64,000 bases of DNA from positions 195,948 to 259,947 of the forward strand of contig VTPC01091297.1 in NCBI GenBank assembly GCA_011009095.1. Direction: 5' to 3'. Of this stretch, positions 12,411 to 22,522 are shown in pieces (positions within the stretch are counted from its first letter, which is position 1; each line of letters starts with the position of its first letter). A model generated the notes under the pieces. The model was not told the origin of the DNA. It was given only the letters and a program-made list of their open reading frames with translations, and searched no databases. The DNA comes from Ignelater luminosus. Taxonomy: Eukaryota > Arthropoda > Insecta > Coleoptera > Elateridae. Made by a program: the position numbers and the translations under genes.

Positions 12411-12671
12411 ACAGATTAAATAAAGGTCAGATATTTTACTTCGACAAATTTGTGGATTCTATTGCTTCCTCTCTCTCAAAGCAACTCCCAGAGCTTGCTA
12501 TTTCGACATGTACTGCGCAAGCAGTACAGCCTGTTGTGCACTTTTCATAAAACGCGCGTAAAAGAGTAGGCATGGTAAACTCCCAGAGGTGCAAATGTAA
12601 ATGTGCAGCGACAAAAAATGGAAACATTGGGGGAATAGGGAGTAAAATATCTGACCTTTATTTAATCTGTG
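12410..12671. repeat. Perfect 31-bp inverted repeat with 200-bp spacer
   Basis: Positions 12410-12440 and 12641-12671 are exact reverse complements (31 of 31). The left arm starts where the 42-bp array decays. The spacer holds a small perfect hairpin at 12510-12527, with 7-bp arms GTACTGC/GCAGTAC and a GCAA loop. No known element ends were recognised. Confidence 0.9.
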
Positions 12672-12894
12672 ATACAACTTCAAAATTGAAGAAATCTAAG
12701 TTTTCATAAATAGGAACTGAGAAAAAACTAAAACGAGAAAAAGAGACTATTTTAAATGTTTCACTTTTCTTGATTTCATTATATCCCAAGTTTAGAAGTA
12801 CTATAGGTACTAACTGTATAACCTTGTAGATGGTTTCCAAAGACTGTAGAGAGGCAAAAATTTGACAAAAGGGACAAGGGCACCAGACATTTCT

Positions 12895-13510
12895 GCCTCA
12901 TTTTAATGCCATTCTTCTCTACTATTATTCCATTCTTTCTCACTCTTGCCTCGTTCTCTCCCATTTCTGTCCAACTCTTGCCCCATTGTTCTCCCATTCT
13001 TGCCTTATTTTTATCCCTATTTTGTCGCATTCTGTAATATTTTCGACCCATTCTTCTCTCATTTCGTCCTGATTTCTGCCCATTCTTGTTCATTTTGTCT
13101 CATTTTAGGCCAATTCTCATACCACTTTTGGGCTATTTTCGAACCCACCCTCGGTCCGTCCTTGCCCCAATTTCAAACTATTCTTGTTTCATTTTGTTCC
13201 ATTCTTGTCTTATTGTGATGTTCCATCATCCATTCACGTGTCCTGCTCTAATGCCATTTCCATAAAAATCCCAGTCAGTCCTATTCCACTTGCATTCCAT
13301 TTCCATCGTAGTCACATTCCATACCCAGCCCATTTCAACATACTACCATTTCAATCAAACCTCTCATTCTCTTTGCAGACTTTTCCCATTCCACTCTCTT
13401 TCAACTCCCATTTTAGTCTTACCCCATCTAAATCCCACTTTCAACTCATTCCAATTCAATTCTCATTTTTAACCTTGTTCCATTCTTCTCCAATTTTTGT
13501 TTCGTTTATG
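12895..13510. repeat. Pyrimidine-rich degenerate repeat cluster 1
   Basis: The strand-biased C/T tract has frequent CCATTCTT-like words without a fixed period, so it looks like an old, drifted minisatellite. The opposite-strand open frame reads as Met/Gly/Asn/Lys/Arg low-complexity sequence. Confidence 0.7.
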
Positions 13511-14394
13511 CAGTATTGTGCATTAACTAAATAGATTTATCTAGATAAAAATAAAGTCATCTTTTATCTTTATCTAAACAGTAAAACTCTTTGTTATTTT
13601 TTTATTTTATCTTATATAAAATTTAATTGGTTTATCTGTTATCTTATTAGTTAGATAAACAACTGGTAAGTCTAAGATAACCTTACTCTCAACTCCGGGA
13701 GAGAACTCTCCCTGCCGTGTTGATGTGGGACTCCATGAGCAGAGTTCAGACTTTATAGTGCAAATCAAATTTCTTGATTTTTAGATTTTCCATGACATTT
13801 TTCTGATACTGCACGTACTTGTTCTAATCTATTACCATTCAAAATTTTTATTTTAGACTAACTTATAAATTAATAAAACACATCGTCTAAGCAAAATTAA
13901 ATTACCCTACCTAATTATACAGACATTTGCAATTCAACATATCTCAGCTACAAAAGCAGCCTATATAATCAAAAATAGTTTTTGAAACACACAGAAGACA
14001 TTTCCCTAAAACGTTTCTTAATAAGAATTTGATATTTTGACAAATAACAGCAATGCACTCAAAAGCTAACATGTCTGCACATAGATTTGAAGGTCAATAA
14101 CTTCATAATTAAAACAAATCAACTGTAGCTTTCATTCGGAAAAAGTTATCTAGTCACCAGTGTACTGTATTTTGTAATTATTTAAGACAGGAAAAGATAA
14201 ATAAATTAAACTTGTATAAAAAAACAATATTTATTTTCTTAATGTAAAAATTGTAAATGGCAACAACTGTTGCTAGATTTTTATTTTTAAGAACACATAG
14301 AACAACTATGTCAATATAACAAACAAGAATTTACCCCATCAGTTAGTCAGTGTTTATGTATACACTTTGTATATTATCTGTGTACAATACTGAC

Positions 14395-14775
14395 TCATAC
14401 CACTCCCATCGCTCTTTCAACTCATTCCAATTCCACTCTCTAGACTTTCCCTTTTTACTTCTGTCCAACTCCCATCCCACTCACTCTAATCACAAACCCA
14501 TCCCACACCTATACCACTTTTCCATGCTGTTCTTATTCCTCTCCCATTCCATTCTCATCCTATGAGAATGAGTGTAGTTTTTGTTCAATCCTTTAATCTC
14601 TTTTTTTACTTGTACTTGTCTCTTTAATGTCTTGCTTCTGTCCCATTCTGGTATCAATTTCTGTTCCATTTTCAATCTATTTTCATCTGAATTTTCTTGT
14701 CCCACTCTTGACCATTTTTTATCTCATTTTCTTCCCATTCCAGTACCATTGCTGCCTGAACCCCACCCCACTGCA
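14395..14775. repeat. Pyrimidine-rich degenerate repeat cluster 2
   Basis: Same word set and strand bias as the cluster about 900 bp upstream (CTCCCATTCC, TGTCCCATTCTGG). It is probably the same repeat separated by inserted or drifted sequence. Confidence 0.65.
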
Positions 14776-15570
14776 GTTTCAACACCCTCTCATTGCCATC
14801 CTGCTTTCATTAAAGACCTTCATTGTAAATTACAGAAAAACCTACTTTTTCTTAATAATCAGCACTCTCAGCAATTTAAGAATGCACAGAAAAACCATAA
14901 TAATTAATATTCAGACAGTTTATTTTATTGTTTACTACTACATTTGGTGTTAATAAGTTGTGGCATATTATTTTATGATGCACTAATTCAGTAAACCGAC
15001 AGTGTTCTAACAAAAAGACATACGCACCTTTGATGAATGAAATTAAACTTGTCAATTTATACATTTACTGCTGAAAATACTTTTGGTTATAATTCAAAAC
15101 CATTATATTGTATAATATCTTCGGAAAACTATGCACTTTTTCCCCACACAGCTTTCAGAAAATATGCTGTGTATGCTATTTTACATATCAGATAAAAAAT
15201 TTCATTTTTCATAATTTGTCACTTACATTGTTTTTTGGTAGAACACTAAAAATTATTATTAGGAACCAATAGTTTGCTACATATCATTAACTGTTTAGCT
15301 TATAAATAACAATAACTACAAGTAAATTAAATTAAGATCACAATAATAAAGATACAAAGATATAATGTTTATACTTCAAAAAGTGTTTTAACTACAATAG
15401 AAATTTACCATCACAAAAGCAAATGGTAGAGATCAGTCCTACCACAATAATAATTTATAAATATAAATAAAAACAATAAGTCAAAGCTACTTAAAATTAA
15501 AAAATTATTTACGTAATACATTATGATAAAAAAATACATACAAAAAGGAAACAACAAAGTTATAAAGCTT

Positions 15571-16899
15571 TCATGACTTTAAAAACTCAACTATAATTGG
15601 TGCAACCCGTTCGGGATTATTTAAATGTAAATGATGTGTCCCTGGAACAACATGATATTCAGCTCTTTTTGCGCTCTCTTTAATCTTATCAATTACACCA
15701 TCATAAAACTCAGGTTTATCAAATGCCATACCAGGATCGCCTCTAATATTCAATACCTCACATTTAATGCGTGATGCAAATAATAAAACTTGATCTAAAG
15801 TCATAGAAGCTACACCGATCGCTTTTAAACGTACATCTCTTGCGAAAAGAAATGAATTTTCATTTCTTACTGGTTTCATACCACGTTTCATTAGAACTTC
15901 ACAATTCTTACGTGTTACAGAACCATTATAAGCATCAAAAACCACATCAATCATTTCTTTATAATCATAACAAGGTTGTTGATCCTGTTGCAGTTTTTCA
16001 TATTTTAAAAATCTATCTATATTAGCACCCAACTGAGCAGTAACTTTTGTTGTATCTCTCACCAATGGGGCAGCAATATCAATAGAAATATATTGTTTCA
16101 CATCATCTGGAAAAACTGCTGCATACAAGAATGATATTCCACCACCTAAAGAGTGTCCTAACAATGTAACCTTCTGCCACTTAAAATGCTGAACTATCCG
16201 ACGCACAAACAGTAATCCATCCCAAAATATATAATAATACTGGCCCTCAGAAAGATGTGAAGATAATCCGTGACCGGGAAGATCAATACATAAAACTGAT
16301 ATACCTTCTTTACTTAACATTGGAGCTAAGTTATCAAAGCTACCAGCATTGTCTTGCCAACCATGAATTGCTAATACAGGTTGCACATTTCGAGGTCCCC
16401 ACCATTTACCTGTAAGGAAAAAGATTGTTGATATAAATACTATAATGTCTAAAATAAAAAAAAAATTCTTTAGGAATTTTGTTCCAACTTTGAAAGAATA
16501 AATTTAAAATTTAGATTAGTTGATTGTTACCACCATAGATATTTAAAATTTTAATTCTTGACTTTTAAATGACTGTTGGGTATACCGACTGTTGAAATAA
16601 ACGGGGTAGATAATTACATAAATCTATTTTTATATGCTGCATCAATGCCGTTTGACTAACGCTTATTCATATCTATATTTCAGTTATTTCTCGAAAGATT
16701 CTTAGAAATATAATCAAAAGAATAATCACCTGCAATGTGTCCCCAAGGAACAGGTATTTTAATTTCCTCGTAATTATTATCCATTGCTGATCCTGCAAAA
16801 ATTTGTAGGTTAATTATTAAATTTCAATTAAATTAAAATTATTATTAACAATAAAAAAAACCCTTACTCACCATTGTAACCATTAGAAGTGGCAAACAT
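15571..16899 (-). CDS. kraken: Serine hydrolase-like alpha/beta hydrolase
   Basis: Three exons on the minus strand, 16899-16872, 16792-16730 and 16409-15571, join in frame to 309 residues. The N-terminus reads through a PVPWGHIAGKWWG segment typical of the SERHL/kraken family. The fold's landmarks are LAIHGWQDNAGSFDNL (oxyanion-hole HGW), the nucleophile elbow GHSLGGG, and a late His in VPGTHHLHL for the charge relay. The family comprises serine hydrolases, some linked to peroxisomes or detoxification; the substrate here is unknown. Length matches the family (about 300). The start ATG is the one that keeps the first exon in frame, though an internal ATG in exon 2 could also serve. The 5' side has a CpG-containing stretch (about 16990-17040) that may be the promoter. 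Confidence 0.93.
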
Positions 16900-18296
16900 T
16901 TTCTATTCTTTTCAAACACACTGCAAGTAAATGATTGCGTGTTTATAACCTCTAAATTAAACACCTTCAAAAAGTTCAAGACCTTAAATAAAACGGTTAC
17001 GTTACGTCCGTTACGTCGTGTCGACGTCAGCGGAAATTAGATGATTATGTGATTTTCAGCACCGAATGGGAAGATATAAAAGAAAATATTAAAGATTTCT
17101 TGGGATTCTAAAACTTACCTAACACTTATTATATTAAAGTGTATTTAACTAGATTAAAAATTCATAATACAGCAAAAAAAAGGAATAAGACTAGAGAATA
17201 GTACAAATACTACAAATATCAATATTTAAAAGCGCAAATCATTTATTTAAATCTTTCTAATTGCATAATTCATTAGTGTTTTTATATTGTTAAATTCAAG
17301 GCTGTTCAATACAACCATTCATGCTTTAAAAGAGAAATTTCACTTTTCATTAGCAATTTCTAAAATAATGTAATGTTCAGAAAGAAACTTTAAAAGTATT
17401 TACCCTGAATTTACTTTATTACAAATTATTTGTTTTTCTGGGATAGGTACTTATAATATAGTGTTATCTAAAGTAGTTTGAATCACAAGAATGAAATGCA
17501 AGTTTTATATTAATTACAATGTAGTGAGCTAACTTTTTAAACTGTTTATCAGCATAACTGATAAGAATGTTGCTTTCAACAATAAGTTTTTCATCATATT
17601 TTGAAACTTACGTTTGTAGTAATTATTACTTAGTAATAATCGTATATAATTGTGAAATCATTATCATTTAGACTTCTTTAATATATCTGTGCCAAACTTT
17701 AAATGTAGTAGTAGAAAACTTGTAGTTTAATACTCTTTGTTGCAATATGCACAACATTAGTTTAATTCTCTGTGCCATAATTATAATTACAACTGATATA
17801 TTCTACCCATAAATAAAATCATTACATTTAAAAAATTAGGCTAGTCATTTTTAATCTGTACTACTTTGTTTTCAAAAGAAATTTTAAATTAAATATTTCC
17901 ACAGTGATATTAAACTCTAATGTAAATTAAGAAATTGTACAAAATAGCTGGAGATTTATTTATTATATTTTTGGAATTTTCTTTTAGAAATATTTTTTAT
18001 GCCATGTAAATTACTTTAAACTATCTAAACCAACAGGGAGATATAGAGCGTACCACAAAGTTTATTATTGTAAAAATAATTTAATTAATTACAAAAGGTG
18101 CTTCACATTTTAAAGATCTATCAATAGGTATTAGTAACAAACACTATAATTAAATTTGAAATTAGTAATTACAACTTTAAAGTAAAAACCATTTGTTAAC
18201 TATAAACACCATCTTGCATGAAAAATCACACGATTTAATAATTAATGTTTATTTCAGGCTTTATTAATATATTTTACTACTTATATCTATACACTG
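16900..18296. other. Intergenic: SERHL promoter side and Rrp40 3' region
   Basis: AT-rich sequence with no gene recognised. A CpG-containing patch at 16990-17040 (repeated TTACGT words) just upstream of the hydrolase is the likely core promoter. An AATAAA on the minus strand (18260-18265) fits Rrp40 polyadenylation. Confidence 0.55.
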
Positions 18297-18980
18297 TTAG
18301 TATTGTCTACATAATTCTAAGATTTCCTTACTACTATGATGCTCTGCGGCTAATAATGCATTCATCAAGTTAAAAATGTCTTTTGTTGTTTTTGCATTAA
18401 TCCAAACTTTTCCATTTACCCCAACTGCAATTTCATAAATATACTTCTTCCCTAATGCTCGTAACAGAGGAAACTCAACATCTAACAATTTATGTATAAA
18501 ATTTAGATCTAGATTTATAATAAAACCATCCGAAGATAAAGGTCCTAATTTACCAGCTTTAAAATACGAGTCTACACATATTAATTCTGGCTCCATCTCT
18601 CGATGAGCACTTAAGAGTCTAGCATAAACAGCGTCACCCACTTGTAGATCTGGTTTCTGTTTCTTCGTGGCACCTTCAAAGGCCAATAATGGCAAGCTTG
18701 CTAATTCACTGCTACCTATATCAACTTTAAATACATCTCCTGACTTTTTTGTAACGACACCAACAACTAAATCTCCTTTCTTGGGATAATAACGCTTCTG
18801 CAATCCATCGATCCAATAGATGTTTGGTGCTTTAAACCGTAACACTCCTGCACGAGTTACCAATAAAGAATTTGGCTCATCGTGTGTATGTAATCCTGGT
18901 CCTTGCAATACCACATTTTTCACTGCTGTCAGATCTCTTACTACATCGCCAGGTAAAACAAAATCTCCTTCTTTCGGCAT
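18297..18980 (-). CDS. Rrp40: Exosome complex component Rrp40 (EXOSC3)
   Basis: Cap subunit of the RNA exosome, which acts in 3'-5' RNA processing and decay in nucleus and cytoplasm. A single exon of 227 residues matches the family length, shorter than human by its N-terminal extension. It reads an N-terminal lobe (PGDVVRDL), a central S1 domain from about residue 65 (KKGDLVVGVV) to about 140, and a C-terminal KH domain with the family signature GVNGKVWINAK near residue 189. It lies head-to-head with CHMP6, 438 bp apart between start codons. Confidence 0.96.
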   Translation of the reverse strand: MPKEGDFVLPGDVVRDLTAVKNVVLQGPGLHTHDEPNSLLVTRAGVLRFKAPNIYWIDGLQKRYYPKKGDLVVGVVTKKSGDVFKVDIGSSELASLPLLAFEGATKKQKPDLQVGDAVYARLLSAHREMEPELICVDSYFKAGKLGPLSSDGFIINLDLNFIHKLLDVEFPLLRALGKKYIYEIAVGVNGKVWINAKTTKDIFNLMNALLAAEHHSSKEILELCRQY

Positions 18981-19418
18981 AACTGAAATTTGTTAAAAAC
19001 GAGTTGATAACATGCTGTACAATTAACACTTTGAGGTTATGTTGAGAATTTTAAAATAACCAAAAACCGACATACTTGACAGTGCTTCTGTTAGCGTTAA
19101 GAATATTGATTTTTAGAATACAAGTAAACTAGAAATTAGAAGTTTTCATGGCTTTTACTAGAAAAGCTGAGCCTAAAACAAAAAGGATTTTAGTGTGAAG
19201 CTCCTATAATAAATTAGGGACTTACATGAAAGAGTAAATTATAAGTGGAGATAATTCCCGTTAGTGGTTCAATAATTCTACCTCCTTATCCATAAATGTC
19301 AGAATGACAGTATTGTAATGCCTGAATATCAAGAATTATTTACAATACATTTTCCTGCTGACAAGTTTTTACAAACAGAATTGTTTATAGAAAATTTTAA
19401 TAAAAATAATATAAAAAA
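18981..19418. promoter_or_regulatory. Shared intergenic promoter region, Rrp40 / CHMP6
   Basis: 438 bp separate two divergent housekeeping start codons, so both core promoters and 5' UTRs must lie here. No clear TATA box is placed for either gene. Bidirectional use is inferred from gene arrangement only. Confidence 0.5.
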
Positions 19419-20287
19419 ATGGGTATAATATTTGGAAAGAAGAAACAAGTTTCCAGAGTAACTCAACAAGATAAAGCCATTTTAGTTAGTATTACCGAAT
19501 TATCTTGGACTTTTAAGTTATTTGTTAATACATTTTATAATTTGTAGCAATTAAAGCAACAGAGAGACAAATTAAAACAGTATCAAAAAAGAATAGAATT
19601 ATCTTTGACAAAAGACAGAGAACTAGCTAAAACATTGTTAAATGATGGAAAAAAAGAGTAAGAATTAGAATACTTTATCATCGATTTTAGATTAATCTCA
19701 TTTCTTTACAGACGAGCAAAATTATTACTGCGTAAGAAAAGATATCAAGAACAATTATTACAAAAAACAGATGGTCAACTTGAAAACTTGGAACGAATGG
19801 CACATGATTTAGAATTTGCTCAAATTGAAATTCAAGTGATAGATGGTCTTAAACATGGTAACGAAGCGCTTAAAAAAGTTAATGAAGTGCTTAATTTAGA
19901 AGATATTGAAAGAATTTTAGAAGAGACAAGAGAAGGTGTGGAAAAACAAAGAGTAAGTTTATATATAATTGGTATGTTCATTCAACTTTTAAATTTGCAT
20001 TATTTTTAGGAAATTGATGCTTTATTAAGTGGTGCGCTTACTGAAGAAGATGAAGAAGCTGTAGAAGCAGAATTACAAGGTATTATAGAAGAAGCACTTC
20101 CACAAGTACCCAATGAACCAGTTCCAGTACAAGAAATTGAAGAACCAAGTTTGCCAGAAGTTCCAAGTTCTCCAGTGAAAGGTATCTAGATTATTTGATT
20201 ATTTATAATTGTTGCTTTATTATCTTGTATTTTCCAGAAAAAGCCAAAGAAAAAAGAGTTCGTGAAGCTGTTGCAATGGAAGCTTAA
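19419..20287 (+). CDS. Vps20: ESCRT-III subunit Vps20 / CHMP6
   Basis: Charged multivesicular body protein 6, which nucleates ESCRT-III on endosomes downstream of ESCRT-II. Five exons, 19419-19484, 19548-19657, 19712-19952, 20010-20181 and 20238-20287, join in frame to 212 residues, with introns of 54-63 bp. The N-terminus MGIIFGKKK has Gly2, the N-myristoylation site of this family, followed by the SRVTQQDKAIL motif. The basic helical core (QLKQQRDKLKQYQKRIEL, RKKRYQEQLL) and the acidic second half (EEDEEAVEAEL, PSLPEVPSSP) follow the Snf7-family plan, with a C-terminal MIM-like tail. AATAAA at 20345 probably ends the transcript. Confidence 0.96.
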
Positions 20288-21015
20288 ATTTAATATTTGC
20301 CTAATTGTATAAAACTTGAGTTACAAAATTAAACTTTCTTAATTAATAAATGAAGTAAACTTAAGTAACTTTTATATTACTTAGCATAAATTAAGTAATG
20401 TAAGTCTGTATTTATATGTATGTATGTAAAATATATTTTTAAATTGTTTGTACTTTTTTACCTAGGTAATTATGGGGAATCGAGAATGTAACTAGTTCAA
20501 GTATAGAGAATGATAGCTTTTTTTTTTTTAAATTTAAAGAGGATATTGAGATTTTGTTGTAGCTAAATGTTTCATAAGTCATTCATGGCATTTGATTGGC
20601 CAAGTCTGCTTTTAACACATAGCAATTGGTTTAAATCGATGGTAAAAATGAAAGAGGGTTTAGGTTATGTGTCAACTCCAGTGTTGACTGTATGCTATTG
20701 CAAGGATGTTACGATTCTAACCAATTGAATCACTTGTCATTTATCGATTTATTCGTTGAATGCCCCCCCTCTGGTTAAATGAAATTAAATATTACATATA
20801 TTAAGACAATAAGAAATACAAATAATTATTTTGTCTCTATTAAATATGTAAATAAATCATCACACGCATTTTCTAGCAAGTGCTAAATGAAATTACTTTA
20901 TTCATACTCTTGTGCATATTAGAAAATTATAAAATAGAATGATAGAATTAAAATATATGTAATCTCCAATAAATACTTTAACAGTAAGTAAAACATTAAA
21001 CTCCTTTTGATGTCA
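20288..21015. other. Convergent intergenic region CHMP6 / TXNDC9
   Basis: Contains the two 3' UTRs. The CHMP6 poly(A) signal is at 20345-20350. 20575-20770 is a less AT-rich patch with weakly mirrored words (ATTTGATTGG and CCAATTGAATC). No gene recognised. Confidence 0.5.
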
Positions 21016-21828
21016 TCATTTTTCTTTAACAGCATTCTTTTCATTTTCTTCTTCGTCACACAAGCCTAATTCCAATTCTTCTTCAGGAGTTAAATAATTT
21101 TGATTGTATTTTTTTAAACCACCTTGCAAGTCATTAGCAAATATATCAAATTTTCCTTCAAACTGGTGTGAACAATCTTCCAGTTCCAAATCATCATCGG
21201 ATTCATTGTTAAATACTCCATCTCTTATAGTTCGTTTAGCTGGTTTTTCCTTGTTGTCTTGTTGATCAGGTGGTACTGAAAGGTCACCATCATATTCAAT
21301 AATTTTATTTTGAGCAAGACGCCATTCCAACAGTTCTGTGGAAAAATCATCCCTGTTTCCCAATTGCGTAAAACCAACAATTTTATCAATCATGATGGCA
21401 TTTTTAATACAAACGATTGCAGGTATCACCTTTATACGAAGGCGCTCTGCCAAAAATGGACATTTCTCAGCATTTAATGAAACAAATTTTGTTTCTATAT
21501 GTTTCGATGCTAAGATTTTAAAATGCTTATCCACTATTGGAGAACGAGTATTTGTTGGTGTAAAAAAATGTATAACAACATTTTCGGACTTTTTAACGGT
21601 ATCAAAAAACATTCTCTCTTCAGCAAGCTCTTCATAAGATCCATGTCCCTTTTGTAACCATTCTTGTCTTTTACCTTGTTGCAATTTTAATTCTTGCATA
21701 CGTTGTTTACGCAACTGTTCCAAATCATTTATGTCTAAATTATCTATATGTTCAAGTGCGGCATCTACTTGTTTTTCAATATTTTTTGTAACTTCTAAAA
21801 CCTTCTGTTGGATGTTTTCGGTGTTCAT
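21016..21828 (-). CDS. TXNDC9: Thioredoxin domain-containing protein 9 (phosducin-like)
   Basis: The family modulates the cytosolic chaperonin TRiC/CCT in actin and tubulin folding. A single exon of 270 residues. The N-terminal coiled-coil half includes LRKQRMQELKLQQGKRQEWL and the family hallmark KGHGSYEEL. The thioredoxin-like domain follows (about residues 70-185: NVVIHFF, FVSLNAEKCPFLAERL, IKVIPAIVCIKNA, GFTQLGNRDDFSTELLEWRL). At the redox site the usual CxxC is absent; even the single Cys kept in the human protein is replaced (TNTRSPIVD). An acidic C-terminal extension runs past the DDD-rich end of the human protein by about 45 residues. Head-to-head with the ZAD gene, 694 bp apart. Confidence 0.93.
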   Translation of the reverse strand: MNTENIQQKVLEVTKNIEKQVDAALEHIDNLDINDLEQLRKQRMQELKLQQGKRQEWLQKGHGSYEELAEERMFFDTVKKSENVVIHFFTPTNTRSPIVDKHFKILASKHIETKFVSLNAEKCPFLAERLRIKVIPAIVCIKNAIMIDKIVGFTQLGNRDDFSTELLEWRLAQNKIIEYDGDLSVPPDQQDNKEKPAKRTIRDGVFNNESDDDLELEDCSHQFEGKFDIFANDLQGGLKKYNQNYLTPEEELELGLCDEEENEKNAVKEK

Positions 21829-22522
21829 GTCTATAAACTTGATTTATAGTTTAAAACAACTTATAATTTTACTGAAATATGATAAATTACTTACTTATAG
21901 TTCGATCTGTAGGGTTACTTCACTTGAAATGTATTTTAATCTTTTATTACTAATATTAATTTTAACGGGTGTTGCCACAGGAACAACTATTGAAATAAAC
22001 ACCCACTTAAAAGAAATATAACCTTAATTATTTGCAGAAAGAGAAACTAATTTTATAAAATAATAATTTTGTCGTTGGTAGGGTTGGTAGTTATGAAATT
22101 CCTAAACATGGAGAGGCGGAAGTTTTTAAAATGAAACGAAATACTGAAAAGCAAACTTTTTATGCGAATTTAAGACATTTAACTAAACATTGCATTAGAA
22201 TTTTATTTAGTTTTTATGAAATTTAATTATTTTAACGTACTAGTACATAATAAATACTTAAAAATATAAAAATAAGAGCAAACTAAAAAATTATCGTGTA
22301 GGGGCCACTAGGTGCACTAGGGATTTGATTATTTGATTTGTTCCTGTTGGTAGCTAACGTAGCTAACCTAAAAACCTTAAAATTACTTAAAATTTATGGC
22401 ATCTCCGGTGATGCATAACGTATACAGTATACTAGTTTATTATTAATTTATTATTGTTATTAAGATTTATGTGGAATTTCAAGTTTTCTATGGTGTAAAT
22501 ATAGAATTTTAAATAAATATAA
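21829..22522. promoter_or_regulatory. Shared intergenic promoter region, TXNDC9 / ZAD gene
   Basis: The 694 bp between divergent start codons must hold both promoters. AT-rich, with no TATA or initiator that can be placed with confidence. Confidence 0.45.

Larger units (their letters stand above)
12672..15570. other. Gene-free region with two pyrimidine-rich degenerate repeat clusters
   Basis: No gene is recognised. On the + strand, 12895-13510 and 14395-14775 are dominated by C and T with recurring words such as CCCATTCTT, TCCCATTC and CATTTCC at irregular 12-18 bp spacing. They produce open frames on both strands that lack protein-like composition. The remaining sequence is plain AT-rich. 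Confidence 0.7.

Noticed and set aside
10637..12550. Long open frames on both strands reading 14-residue repeats (PRPTVF... on +, KYSRPW... on -)
   Set aside because: They follow from a stop-free repeat whose length is divisible by three. Changes between units are mostly amino-acid-changing, one unit has a stop, one is a base short, and the frame crosses an N gap.
12779..13534. Open frames over the pyrimidine-rich cluster
   Set aside because: Low-complexity composition from CCATTCTT-like words on either strand, with no domain, splice support or codon structure.
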